A DNA stretch of 64,000 bases from Areca catechu (GCA_021397845.1 CM038049.1:112250877-112314876); one strand, 5' to 3'; numbered from the stretch's first letter, positions 11,425 to 22,990 are shown. Notes: a model not told the origin generated them from the sequence alone. Numbers and translations are program-made.

Positions 11425-11968
11425 GTAATGAATTTTTTCAAGAAAAGACTCAAAGAATACAATAAAGGAACTTTGTCATGGTTAGACTACAACCTGAACG
11501 GTTCCCACCTGGAACCATGAAAAAGTTACATGCCCATAGTAGTGTACCATACAAAGTGGTTAGGAAAATCGAGTCTAATGCCTATGTGCTCGAGTTACCA
11601 CCTGAATTAGGTATTAGTTTAACTTTCAACATTTCAGACCTTATTGAGTATAGGGAGCCAATATTGATTCCCAGTGAGCCATTTGGGCCTCATCCAGTCC
11701 TTGAGAGTGAACCAACCCAAGTGTGTCCACCTGCCATACCACCAGCCCAGAGAGACAAGATCGAGCGGATCTTAGATGACAAGATCATTGCTACCTGGAG
11801 CAAAGATTACCGGTGATATCTGGTTCGTTGGCAAGTTTGACCTGAGACTGATGATTCTTGGATCACCAGAGAGGACTTGCAGAGAATTGACCTAGATATA
11901 CTAGAGTGCTATCATAGCAACGTGGATCCATACTTGACAGGATCGAGTTTCTCCCACCCGGGGAGAAT
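11425..11968 (+). pseudogene. Integrase C-terminal tail and chromodomain of element B
   Basis: After a frameshift near 11478 the frame reads MVRLQPERFPPGT, a KLHAH block, NAYVLELPPELGIS, TFNISDLIEYREP, then RDKIERILDDKI and, past a TGA near 11816, YLVRW, DDSWITREDLQ and a C-terminal HPGRIG at the polypurine tract. This is the full chromoviral C-terminal tail. The chromodomain core (YLVRW ... SWITREDL) is recognisable and only lightly mutated, unlike the missing pol. Confidence 0.8.
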
Positions 11969-13817
11969 TGGTGTGGACATAGGGCCAGAAGAAATTGACA
12001 GGTTGAACTCACATCCCTGTGAATAAAGCCTTGAACCCAACCCCTTTTACCATGTAAATATTTTATTTTAAATTCTATTATTTTGGCTTAGTTAGGGTTA
12101 GCCTTTTTTACCAACTGTAATTAGGATTTTTATTTTTTAGCCTTTTGGGCCAAATCCCTTTTACCAAGTTGAACCACTTGTTTACATGTCTTGCCTATTG
12201 ATCAAATTGGGTTCCAATGGATTAAGTGGGGCTTTAATTATTTGGTTTTGAGTCTTATAATTATTAGTTAAGTTAGTTATTGAGTCCTGTAATACAAAGG
12301 GGACCCAATTCAAGATCCATGTGCACCTAAATCAAGATTCCATGTGACCCCATGTGCTAGCTCAAGATAAGTCATGTGACTCCATCTGCTAGCCTAAGTC
12401 ACTTGTCATATGTAACTAAGTCTTGGCACCACCTTTTCAAGAATTTGGACATCACATGCTATATTTGAACATCACTTAACACTTCATCGAGACAAAGCCA
12501 CATGACTTGTCTGGACCTAACTTGCCACATCACCCAGGACATTATCACATGGCATGTCACTTATGTTTGGACATCCCACATGCCATATCTTAAATGAAAG
12601 CAAGAATTGGTGCCCCTTCTTTTTAAAAGGAGTAAAGCAGAAGGAGTCCTTTAATTGGTGCCCTCCTACTAAGTATTTGATGCCAAAAAATTCCAAGGAG
12701 TCACCCATTTCAATGCACTTCTATCTCAAGGGGACACTAATCAATGAGAGGATCAAGAAAATTTCCTACTGTAGAGTTCAAGTTACTCAAGTTCCAAACT
12801 CAAGAATCTAGAGAAAATTCTTGAGTTTTTTTCTAACCAGACTGAAGAGTCCACCATCCTGCAGGAGCCCACATCATCCAAACTCCAGAGTCCAATAATC
12901 AAGGCAACCCATGAAGCAATCTTGGCCTTTCGTCATGACACTTCACCAATCCTCCACCTCGGCACCAACTTTAGATGAGAGGCCCATGAATTTATCCACC
13001 TTGGAGAGAGTCCCAGATTAGTCCAAAAATAGGAGTCCAAGATGCCCAGAGCAAGGATTCTAGGAGTCATTGCCTAAGGGAAATAAACACTAGTCTTGGT
13101 ATCCCTTTCATCTCTAGTTGTTGGTCTATAAATACTCCATCATCCCCCCTATATTTGAATGATTATTAATGAAATACAATGACATTTTGTCGAATTCTTT
13201 CATTTGCTATATGCATCGCGGGGTGTGAAGCCCTTTCCTTTGTTCTTCGGAGTATCGTGGGGTGTGAGGCCCTAGTTATCCTACTTATCCAGAAATTAGA
13301 AAAAACCTAGCTGACCACTTTCTTCCCTCTTCCCTTTTTACTTTTCCATCTTTTCTTTCCTTTGTTTTTTTCTAATTGAGAACATCCTTTGTTAAGTGAT
13401 TATAGGTGATCAGGAACTAAAGTCGAGATGTTCTTGCCTTGGAATTGATATCGTGAAAGATTGGAGCCCGAAGACTGAAATCTTGAAGCCCTGCCGTGAG
13501 ATTTTGAGAGTTCCAATATATCTACTTTTGAGAGAAAATTTGACGTTGGTAAAATTCAAAAACCCTCTCTACTCTTTAGTTTCTGAATTTTTAAAAGTAG
13601 ACCCTAGTTTACGGTGATTTCTTAGGCACCAAATCCTGATTATTTTAGTTGCTTTGTTAGTTCGACACGTGCGGGCATAACTAGTTGACTAGTTACCTTT
13701 AATTGCATACTTTGAGTCTCTAAAATCCAAAAATTATAAAAAAAAAATAATTGCTATTTTTCACTGTTAATTAAGTTAATAATCAGTAGGTTAGGTTTTT
13801 ATAATTGTCCCGTATCA
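11969..13817 (+). repeat. 3' LTR of element B
   Basis: Length 1849 bp, preceded by the purine-rich stretch GGGGAGAAT (polypurine tract). TATAAATA lies at 13127-13134. The end reads CCCGTATCA, a C-to-T change from the 5' copy. It differs from the 5' LTR by substitutions and several indels, so the insertion is not recent. Confidence 0.85.
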
Positions 13818-13822
13818 AATGA

Positions 13823-15225
13823 CACCTACTTACACTAACAAGATTCATGCATAAGATAGGCTAAAGTAAACTAAATGATAAGACTACTTAATGAAAATTA
13901 AACTTACTCACAATGTAGTTGCAATTTAATCAAAAAAGAATGGACCTAATGGTTGAGAAACCATTCTAACTATGGCATAAACCTTCAGATGATCAAGCCT
14001 AAGAGTCATGGATGGGTTTACTAACCAATGATGAGCTCTCACTCCTTTGGTGGTGGACGAATTTCAGCATTCCATGGAGCTGCAAATGAACTTGAAGACT
14101 ATCACTCCTGGATGAAGACTCCCTTCGTATTTGGTTCTGAAGCAAAGCAAAACCTCCTCTTTAACTCAAAATCATAGAGGACCCTACATTGAAAGGCATT
14201 AGTGGCATGGTATGGATGAGGAAATTTGAAAGAAGAGTTTAAGAGTAAGAGTAGAATGGTTGGGGTCTTTTGGATCGGATGGGAGATGGCTTGAGTGGGG
14301 GAAAAGTTGGCATCCTTGAATGAAGAAGTGATGCCTCCTTGTGGTGAAGAAGAAGTCATCCTTGAATGAGGAAGGAATAGCTCCTTAGGATGAAGAAGAA
14401 TGGCATCCTTGGGATATAGAAGGAGGGAGTCCTTGGAGGTTGAAGATGGTGACCTTGAAAGGATGTTGGAGATGGCGACTTTGGATGATGGAAGGGATGG
14501 CTTGCTTTGGTAGACTAATGGCTATTTGGTGAATAGGTTGAGCCTCACACTCACTCCCTCACGGAGGTCATTTGCAAACACAAATGAAAAAGATTGGAAC
14601 TCAAATTTCATTCATTCATAAGATGCATTACAATGAGTTTTAGAGAGGTATTTATAGACCTCCCAAAGCTTTTGAATTTTTGAATTACATGGAAGAAAAT
14701 AAGGGTGATTAAGCAAGATACATGGAGGGGTTGTAACCATGAAGAGAGTGGGGAGTTGCAACCAAGCTTCATCTAAGGAGAGATTAGTGGTCAGCCACTC
14801 TTTTTGAATTTGAACTTGGCCACCCAAGTGGAGCGGGGGTGAGGTGTCCTCCATGTTGGCATGGCTGCCACCTATGCTTGGTGATGTGGTGGTCCAACTT
14901 GGCATAGTGGTTGGGAAGTTACTCCAAAGTAGTTGAAATGCTGATTTATTCCAAGTCGCTGAATTATTCCAAGTGCTGAGTTATTCCATGTAGCTGAATA
15001 AGTGCTGAATTATTCTAAGTAGCTAAAATGTTGAAGTAGAAAATTGAGGTAGCAGAGTTTTCTGGTCGAGTCAGCTCCAGTGCTCGAGTCGGCTCTTAAG
15101 GCTATGGTTGAGTTAGCTCCAATTTGTTGTGGCTTCAATTCAAAAGGCTTCTGATCTTGCTTCAATTTCCTTATGATTCAATCCATAAGGAATTTGATTG
15201 AATACTATTGTTGGTATCTGTACCA
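13823..15225 (-). repeat. LTR D, main part (split by element B)
   Basis: It joins with 7469-7529 to make an LTR of about 1.46 kb on the minus strand, starting TGGTACAGATACC at 15225. A minus-strand TATAAATA lies at 14649-14656. The stretch at 14290-14480 has degenerate GA-rich repeats of about 40 bp (GAAGAAGAA, CATCCTTG). The position next to a chromodomain tail at its right end shows this is the 3' LTR of a minus-strand element. Confidence 0.7.
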
Positions 15226-15347
15226 ATTCTCCCAGGGCGGAAAGAACTCGACCCTATCAAGTATGGGTCAACTTGACTCTGGTAATGCTGTAGTAAGTCC
15301 GGGTCGATTCATTACTGGTCCTCTTTAGTGATCTACGAGTTTTCAGC
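15226..15347 (-). pseudogene. Chromodomain end and polypurine tract of element D
   Basis: On the minus strand: a degraded SWIT block (stop at W), KED, a DPDLL-like run, DPYLIGSSS and PGRIG, ending in the purine tract CTGGGAGAAT next to LTR D. It matches the last 40 codons of B and G. Everything further upstream in D is missing, because the sequence switches to element C in the opposite orientation at 15340-15347. Confidence 0.7.
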
Positions 15348-15909
15348 AATTCATATTTTTGCCCATACATGTCAAAACTCAAAAAAACTTTAGTTCACCT
15401 CATTAGACATCATGTGTATGCCATCAATGCATAATTTACTTAAGGACAACAATATCATAAGATAAGGGAAGGAGGTCATTACCTTTTCCTTCGTCCAAAA
15501 GCGACCACCCTTGCATGTCGAACCTAAGCCTAACTTAAAACCAATTAGTAACCTAATAGCTTAGGGACATCAACGAGTCGGGTTTAACCATTGTGAGAAG
15601 ACTGGTGCATACAACCCTGTAATTAGTACCGGGAAGCTAGTACCTAAGGCAAGAGGTCTAGTATCAAATGACCTAAGTGGTGTTGTGGTTCCTTAATTGG
15701 GTCCTTGTGAAAGCAAGGAGGGCCTCCCACACTCCCACTTCTTACCTGGCCGGTGAAAAGGCTAGTTGTTGTGCTGTGTGTCATCTGAGTTAACCAATTC
15801 TATTTAAACTCCTAGGTCTAGCAAAACTGTAGCACCTCTCTTTGCGTGTTGCATGTCTACTAGGTTAAGAGTCCTGTATCACCCTCACCACCGTCATTCA
15901 GGTGAACCC
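15348..15909 (+). other. Partial 5' leader of element C
   Basis: Non-coding, nearly co-linear with 61250-61792 of F. It holds the shared leader block at about 15440-15600 (GATAAGGGAAGGAGG, then CTTAGGGACATCAACGAG) and a TTACCTGGCCGGTG copy near 15745. Confidence 0.65.
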
Positions 15910-16195
15910 TTGGAGAACAACCATGAGAATCAACTTAGGCTCATCACTGAGTAGCTTGCCAAGTTAACCAAAGAGTTGATAGATTTGAAACAAGGCTAGG
16001 AACCTTGGAGAGGACCCGGGAGCCTCACACTGAACCAGAGTTTGAATCACCTCCCCATCCTAGGAGATTCCCTCAACATGATACCTCCTTAGAGGCATAG
16101 CCCAGAAGAGACCTACATCCTAACCCATCCCAAGAGGTTCACCCTAGGAGACCCAATCAGGAGTTCATGGACCAGGTTAAAAGAGGATCTACTAG
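15910..16195 (+). pseudogene. gag: gag N-terminal remnant of element C
   Basis: The start codon seen in F (ATG at 61793) is TTG here. The frame reads LENNHENQLRLITE, a stop, LAKLTKELIDLKQG, another stop, and a run aligning with the first 85 codons of Gag in A. At 16170-16176 the sequence GACCAGG marks the deletion junction that joins this part of gag directly to the pre-RT linker continuing at 25195. It is interrupted at 16195 by insertion of element A. Confidence 0.7.
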
Positions 16196-17792
16196 TGGTG
16201 TGGGCACCAGAATCTGACAGAGGCTCCTCAACCCTCTATGGATGTCCAATTAGGATTCCAACTTTTCGGGTCTTGCAATAAGGCTTCAACCCTAAACCTT
16301 GTAATTTTCTTTAGCTTTGAATTGAGTCTCAAGTGTTTGTGTCTAGTCCTATATTTTGACCATGTTGGTCAAGTCGAGTCCTGTACTGAGTCCAGTCCTG
16401 TAATAAGTCCAGTCCAAGTCTGCTTGAAGTGGGTCCAAGCAAGATTGGTCTTAAAGTCTAGTCACTTTTTGAGCCAAGCCATGAAGGAAGCCAACTTAGC
16501 TCAAGGGCCCACCTCTTCATCCTATGTGGTGCCATGTCAACTAGTCAAGTGGGCGGCACAATTCAGATTCTTGGATGCCCAAAGGGGGGACACAACACTT
16601 GATACATTATCCTTTCCCTCCGCCCTATCATGCTCTTTTCCAAGTATGGGTGGCCGGCCAAGGGAAGGTCAATGGAGGTTAGAAATGAGTTCCTTGCTTC
16701 AAGCTTTCTTCCCAAAGTATGAGGTCAACTATGGAAGGAAGGGCAAGAATCCATGAGCGCCTCCATCTCCCACTCCCCACGTCATGTCTTGTACCAAGGT
16801 GGATGACAACCAAGGAACGGAGGAGGACACAAGCCTTGCTACAAGCCCCACTTCAATTGAGCCTTCTTCCAAAATGAGAGACCAACCTTCCAAGTCCAAG
16901 GGAGCAAGATCCTTCTTCCAAGCCTCAAGTCAAGCCATGCCCAATCACTCTCCAATTTTTTGGTCGGCCAAGGAGAAAGAAAATCTGAATTATAGGCGCC
17001 CCATCAAAAGAAAACTTGTATTTTCATTTGAAATTTAAATTGGATCCTAAGGTGCCTATAAAAAGGGACCTTACCCCTCCTTTGTATCATATTGATGATG
17101 AATGAAAAAAACACAAGTTTTTGAGAGTCAATTCTCTTTAGTTGCCTTCGTTCATTAGGAACATCGATCTTCATGAGGGAGTGTCTTTGCCTTCAGGCAT
17201 CGAGAGGTGTGAGGCCTCGTGTTACTATCTCTTCCACAACTCCATCCTCCAACTTCGAGTCAGAGTCTATTGGGAGCATCCAACCAGGTGCCTAGCCAGA
17301 AGAACTCCACCATCACCACATCAACTCTCTTTCCTTCATCCCTTGCTTTCTTTGTTGAATCCTAACTCCCCTCTTGAATGCTCCCAGGTCCTCCAGGTGA
17401 CACGAACATGGAGTTGGTTGCCCTTGCCATCGAGACCTTCGGACAGAAAGCCGGTGCATTCGCGGGGTTGACAGCTTGATCATCCAGGCCGCATCCACGA
17501 GAGCGAGTGAACTCGGCATCAGGCATTTTGGATCTTTGAGGTTTTCTACCCTGACTCCTAAGTAGGTATTGATCTGAGAGCTAAGTCCTATGGGGTTTCT
17601 CAATCCTGGGGTCCTCGTTTTATCCTTGCTTAGGGACTTACTTGCTTGCCTGAAGTTCTTGTTAGTATAGAACCCTAGATCTACTCCTACTTGTTTTCAG
17701 GAATCCTTAACTTAATTAAAACCCTAGAAATCACAAAAAAAAAAAATCACTTGCATCATTCTTGATCTTCACATCTAGTTAGTCCCGCATCA
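16196..17792 (+). repeat. 5' LTR of element A
   Basis: Length 1597 bp, TGGTGTGGGC to CCCGCATCA, with TATAAAAA at 17057-17064. I count seven differences from the 3' LTR in the first 140 bases. A 172-codon frame (16238-16756) is not preserved in the other LTR. Confidence 0.92.
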
Positions 17793-17796
17793 TTTC

Positions 17797-17808
17797 TGGT
17801 ATCAGAGC
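17797..17808 (+). promoter_or_regulatory. Primer-binding site of element A
   Basis: TGGTATCAGAGC starting four bases after the LTR end; initiator tRNA-Met type. Confidence 0.93.
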
Positions 17809-18886
17809 ATGGTTAGGACTTAGCACTTCTTAAGTACCTGGATTAGGTGCTTCACTAGGCCGTCCGGTCTTAGAAGAAAAGTAGGGTTTCAAGACCCTCT
17901 CTTCCCATTCCATGGGGATCTCCTAAGACGTGTAGGGGTGCCACTATGATTGACCTGTGAAGGGGAGTACAAGAAGAATAGATTTTTTTTTTTAAAAAAA
18001 ATTGCATCATTAGATCTGGTCTTTTAATTTCTGCATTTTTCCCTTTCCGAATATGGTCTATTATTTCTAGTATTTCTATTTGTAGGAATCTCCAAATTTT
18101 TTGAATTTTATTTTATTAGATGTAATTGATAATATTTTTGTCAATTTTTTCAGATTTTATTGCAGCTTGTAGAATTTCTACAAGTCAGAATACTACTCGA
18201 GAAAAAATTATGTCCTGAGGATTTCAGTAAGTGCATTTTCTTATGTTTTCATTTCTTAGATAGTTTAATTTGCATTTAGCTTCATCTCTTGTCATTTCCT
18301 TCATCTCATTTCTACTTTCATCCATCAAAAACCCAACAAAAAAAATAATTTAGAGACATCTCATTAGATCATTTTGCATGCCATCATTCTCATAAATCAT
18401 CTTAAGGATAGCAATTTGACATAGGGTAAGGATTTCATTACTTGTCCCTGGCCCAAAAATCACCACCCGGCATATCGAACCCAACCTCTAATTAAAATTG
18501 AATAGACACTTAATTGCTCTAGTGAGCTAGGGGGACGAAGTCGGGTCGAACCAAGTGTCAAGCCAAGTTAGACAGCTGGTTTGTGTGTGCTTGAGTAGCT
18601 GGTGTCTAGGCAAGTGGTTCATGGACAAGAGCCCAAAGAAAGGTGGGTTGGTTCGCTTATTTGGCCAATTTCAAATTGGTATCTAAGGCAAGCAAAGAGA
18701 AACCTCCACCAATCTTACACTTACCTGGCCAGGTGCCAAGTTACTACTACCGAGTTAGTCTTCTTGACCTAACATTTGGTTTGATCTTTTTAAGTCTAGC
18801 AAACCCATAGCATCTTCCGTTGTGTGTGCTTGTCGACCAGATCCGGAGTCCCTTATCACCCCCATCTTTTCCAATTAGGTGAACCC
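17809..18886 (+). other. 5' leader of element A
   Basis: About 1.1 kb, non-coding. The shared leader block is at about 18410-18560 (GGGTAAGG, GGCCCA, CACTTAATTGCTCTAGTGAGC) and a TTACCTGGCCAGGTG copy near 18719-18735. No gene is seen. Confidence 0.65.
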
Positions 18887-19981
18887 ATGGAAAACACCCA
18901 AGAATATTAATTAAAGGTCATCATGGAACAGTTGGCTAAGATGAACAGTAAGCTTGATCAGTTTGATGAAAGAATTGGAGTCTTAGAAAAGAATAGTCCT
19001 AGACCATCTGTCGAGCCTGAGTCTGGATCACCTTTTTCCCCTAGGGATTATCCTCACCATGAACCATCCATAGAGGCTGAACCCAAGAGAATTCCCCATT
19101 TTAACCCAGCCCAAGAGTTTGAACCTAGGAGACCCAATCCAGAGATCGTAGACCAGGAAGAAAGGGCCATTAGAAACATCAAGCTAGAAGCCCCTACCTT
19201 CGATGGTAGTCTAGATCCTAAGGTGTACGTAGATTGGGAGGAGGAAATGGAGCAGTATTTCGAGTGGTACACAATGATGGAGAGGATGAAGTTTAAGTTT
19301 GCCAAACTTAGGTTGGTTCATCAGGCTAGGTTATTTTGGAATAGTGTTGAAAGGCTGGTAGAGCAGAGAGAACAAGAACCCAAAGCAACTTAGAGGGACA
19401 TGAAACCCAGACTTAGAGAGAAGTATCGACCACTTTCTTACACCCATAATTTATTGGACCAATGGCAGAATCTGAGTCAAGAGAACAAGAGTGTGGCTGA
19501 ATACATCGCGAAGCTCGATGAGTATGTCATGCGATGTAAAGTCAATGAATCAGCTTCTGTGACCCTATCTAGGTTTAGGGCTGGCCTACACCCAGATATC
19601 CAGAGAGAGCTTTACTTTGGAGAGGTCACCGATCTAGAGTATGCTTACAAAGTTGCTAGGAACTATGAGCATTTCCAGAGGGCTCCCACTTATCGTAGAC
19701 CTGAACCCTTTAGGAACCTTAGTCGAATCCCAGGACCTAGCCAAGGGTATAGTCAGGCTTACCCAAGTCATCCCGGTCCATACCGACCTGACCCGAGTCG
19801 ACCCAACCCCAGCCGACCCAGTCCGAGCCGACCAGACCTGAACCGACCCCATTTTAGTAGAGAGGAAAAGGGTAAAGCTATTGGAGTCCAGAAGAATCCC
19901 ACTCTCCAAAACAAATGCTTTAGGTGTCATAAACCTGGACATTATGCTAGCCAGTGCACCTTTCCAGCCCTAGTCATATAA
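18887..19981 (+). pseudogene. gag: gag of element A (capsid and nucleocapsid)
   Basis: The natural start is ATG 18887 (MENTQEY), followed by a TAA at 18908; the open frame resumes in phase at 18923. The capsid blocks are APTFDGSLDPKVYVDW, QYFEWYTM and FAKLRLVHQARLFW. A TAG at about 19391 replaces the expected Trp. A second half (YRPLSYTHNLLDQW, VAEYIAKLDEYVMRC, LSRFRAGL) leads to a Pro/Arg/Ser repeat (about 19790-19850) and a CCHC zinc knuckle, CFRCHKPGHYASQC, at 19916-19957. Gag would form the cytoplasmic virus-like particle and bind the RNA. The frame ends at 19981 but the pol region continues in phase after that stop. Confidence 0.88.
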
Positions 19982-21337
19982 GAGCCAGCTGAGAATGAGC
20001 CGGAACCCATTGTTGAACTAGAAGGAGAAGTCTATGACCTAGAAAATCAAATATTGGAAGAGTATGAGGGAGAGGAAGAACAATTTGAGTCGGAAGACCT
20101 TTTAGGAGTAGTCAGATGCATTCTTACCCAAAACCTAGTACAAGAAGATTGGCGTAGGACAAACATCCTACAAACCTTTGTCAAACTAGGGGATAGGATG
20201 TGCAAAATCATAATTGATAGTGGGAGCTGTGTCGATGCCATCTCTTCAAGTACTGTCAAAGCCCTAGGATTGACCCCAGTTCCTCACCCCAACCCGTATA
20301 AGGTCTCTTGGGTAGATTCAACTTCCATATCCATAAAGTCTAGGTGCCAAGTCTTGATCAAGTTAAAGTCTTATGAAGAAAAGATTTGGTGTGATGTCCT
20401 TCCCATGGGCGTCAGTAGTATTATCTTAGGTCGACCTTAGTTGTATGATCATGATGCCACCCTTCATGGTCGGACCAATACCTGTACCTTCAACCACCAT
20501 GGGAAGAAGTTTACAATCAATCCAGTTCAGCCTAAGGACCAGGCTAAGAAAGGATCAAGTAGCCTTAAGGAAAAGAAGTCTGGAGTTAACCTAATCAAGT
20601 CCAAGGAATTGGAGAAAGAGATTGCTGAGGGAGCCCCTGTTTGGATTTTGGCCACCAAAGAGAGTCATGAGCCGACCCAAATAGAGCACCCCCGAGAAGT
20701 AGTTAAGGCTCTGGAAGAATTTAAGGATGTTTTTCCTGATGAATTACCTGATCATCTACCACCTCTTAGGGACATCCAACATATCATAGACTTGGTCCCA
20801 GGAGCCACCTTACCCAACCTTCCTCATTATAGAATGAACCCCACCGAACACCAGGAATTGCAGAAACAAGTGGGAGAGTTGTTTAGGAACGGTTTTCTTA
20901 GGGAGAGTTTAAGTCCCTGTGCCGTCCCTGCTTTGCTAACCCCTAAGAAAGATGGAACCTGGAGAATGTGTGTAGATAGCAGTGGCATAAACAAAATCAT
21001 GATAAATTATAGGTTTCCCATCCCCCGTTTGGATGATATGCTTGATATGATGGCCGGAGCCACTATCTTTTCTAAGATAAACCTTAAGAGTGGCTACCAC
21101 CAGATTAGGATTAGACCCGGAGATGAATGGAAGATGGCTTTTAAGACTAAGGATAGCCTTTTTGAATGGATAGTGATACCTTTTGGATTGCCTAATGCAC
21201 CTAGCACCTTTATGAGGGTCATGACCCAAGTCTTGAAAGAGTTTACTGAAAAATTTTTGGTGGTATATTTCGATGACATTTTGATATATAGCAGGACTAA
21301 AGAGGACCACCTTAACCATCTTAGGTTAGTCTGCTAG
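19982..21337 (+). pseudogene. pol: Protease and reverse transcriptase of element A
   Basis: An acidic linker leads to the retropepsin active site IIDSGSCVDAIS (Asp-Ser-Gly at 20216-20224). Then GRP, a TAG in place of Trp at 20438, and the linker GVNLIKSKELEKEI. The RT starts with EEFKDVFPDELPDHLPP and DIQHIIDLVPGA, followed by LPHYRMNPTEHQEL, LTPKKDGTWRMCVDS, FSKINLKSGYHQIRI, FGLPNAPSTFMRVM and the catalytic YFDD at 21266-21277. All key motifs are present. The frame stops at 21335 where a Gln codon is expected. Product of a single polyprotein in the family; here broken. Confidence 0.88.
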
Positions 21338-22040
21338 ACCCTTAGGGAGAATAGCCTTTATACCAATCCAAAGAAATGCGAGTTCATGACAACGAGGGTT
21401 ATCTTCCAAGGTTTTGTAGTCACCCCAGAAGGAGTCTCTGCTGATCCCGAGAAAGTTAAAGCCATAGTTGAGTGGCCGGTCCCAACTAGTGTCCATGATG
21501 TGCATAGTTTCCATGGCCTAGCCACTTTTTATAGGAGATTTATTCGGGGATTTAGTTCTACTGTAGCACCCATCACCAACTGCATCAGGAAGGGAGGTTT
21601 CCAATGGACCAAAGCTGCAGATAAAGCCTTCTAAGAAATCAAAGATAAAATGATACAAGCACCTGTCCTAAGATTACTCGATTTTTCTAAGGTTTTTGAG
21701 GTTGCTTGTGACGCTTCGGGAGTTAGCATTGGAGGAGTACTTAGTCAAGAAAATCATCCCGTGGCCTTCTTTAGTGAGAAACTCAATGAGGCCAAAGTTA
21801 AGTACTCAACTTATGATAAAGAGTTCTATGCAGTCGTTCTAGCTCTTATGTACTGGAGGCATTACCTGTTACCCCAAGAATTTGTCCTTTTCTCTAACCA
21901 TGAAGCCCTATGGTACCTAAACTCCCAGAAAAGATTAAACACGAGGCACGCTAAGTAGATAGAATACATCCAAGCCTATACCTTTGTGCTTAAACATCGT
22001 GCTGGTACTGAGAACAAGGTAGCTGATGCCCTTAGCCGTC
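21338..22040 (+). pseudogene. pol: RT connection and RNase H of element A
   Basis: Continues the RT thumb (GFVVTPEGVSADPEKV, FHGLATFYRRFIRGF), then RNase H blocks ACDASGVSIGGVLSQ, HPVAFFSEKLNEAK, KEFYAVVLALMYWRHYL and NHEALWYLNSQKRL (the DHEAL Asp is Asn here, from G-to-A). ADALSRR follows near 22022. Stops at 21632 and 21956 sit where Gln or Trp codons are expected. Confidence 0.82.
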
Positions 22041-22990
22041 GTGCCCTGTTGCTGAATACCGTTAGGACCGAGGTTATCGGATTTGATCGATTAAAAGAGC
22101 AATACGAGACGTGTCCTAACTTCGGTGAAATCTTCCAATCCAAGAAACAAGAACTATCTAGCACCCATAGTGAGTACACCCTCAAGGATGGTTACCTTTT
22201 CAAAGCAAATAGATTGTGCATTCCCAAGACCTCTCTTCGAGAATTCTTAGTTTGGGAAACCCATGTAGGAGGCCTAGCTGGTCACTTCGGTAGAGAAAAG
22301 ACCATCTTAGCAGTAGAAGACCAGTTCTTTTGGCCAAGCCTAAAGAAGGATGTAGCCAACATTGTTTCCCGGTGCTAAATCTATGCTATTGGCAAACAGT
22401 AGAAGTAGAATACTAGCTTGTACACCCCTCTACCTGTGCCTAGTCATCCTTGGGAAGACCTTAGCATGGACTTTGTGGTAGGATTGCCTAAGACCACAAG
22501 GAAGCACGATTCAGTCTATGTAGTGGTAGATAGTTTCTCCAAAATGGTCCATTTAATACCCTGCTCCCAGACCCTAGATGCTTCCAAAGTTGCCAAGCTC
22601 CTTCTCGAGCATGTGGTTAAGTTACATGGCCTTCCCAAAACCATAGTGTCCGATAGGGATATCCGATTCACTAGTTACTTCTGGAAAATCCTTTGGTAGT
22701 TACTAGGCACCAAGCTAAAATTTTTTAACTACCTACCACCCGCAGACCGATGGCCAAACTAAGGTAGTCAACCACAACCTAAGAACCTCTTGAGATGTTT
22801 GATAGGTGAACATACAGGAAACTGGGATCTTCTCTTACCTTAAGCCGAGTTTGCCTACAACAGTTTTGTGAATAGGATCATCGGGAAATGTCCTTTCGAG
22901 ATTGTTAGTGGTTATAAGCCTAACTGACCTCTTGATCTGATTCCCCTACCTATCCATGCTCGTGTCTCTGAGTCCACCAAATCCTTTGCA
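22041..22990 (+). pseudogene. pol: Integrase of element A
   Basis: The zinc-binding region includes THVGGLAGHFGREKTI and FFWPSLKKDV, then a cysteine before a TAA at 22376. The catalytic core shows Asp in SMDFVVGLP (about 22469) and in VSDRDIRF (about 22652). After a TAG at 22697 a frameshift disrupts the block that should hold the third acidic residue (TDGQTEVVN in G; ADRWPN-like here). PFEIV and related blocks near 22900 continue. Catalysis would be lost. Confidence 0.8.

Larger units (their letters stand above)
7530..13817 (+). mobile_element. Element B: internally deleted (non-autonomous) chromovirus
   Basis: The LTRs 7530-9464 and 11969-13817 are flanked by the TSD AATGA (7525-7529 and 13818-13822). 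The TSD places the LTR start at TGGTGTG, three bases left of the TGTGGACA one might choose by eye. The internal region of about 2.5 kb holds a tRNA-Met primer site, a leader, a remnant of the gag start, an acidic ORF and hydrophobic spacer, and the integrase tail with chromodomain. There is no protease, RT, RNase H or integrase core. It landed inside LTR D. Confidence 0.87.

Noticed and set aside
13823..15225. GA-rich coding-like stretch at 14100-14500
   Set aside because: It lies within LTR D and consists of short degenerate repeats; frames such as 14102-14359 minus have no motif.
16238..16756. 172-codon frame that could be a small gene
   Set aside because: It lies in the 5' LTR of A; the same stretch in the 3' LTR (23640-24130) is split by frame changes, so it is not a conserved protein.
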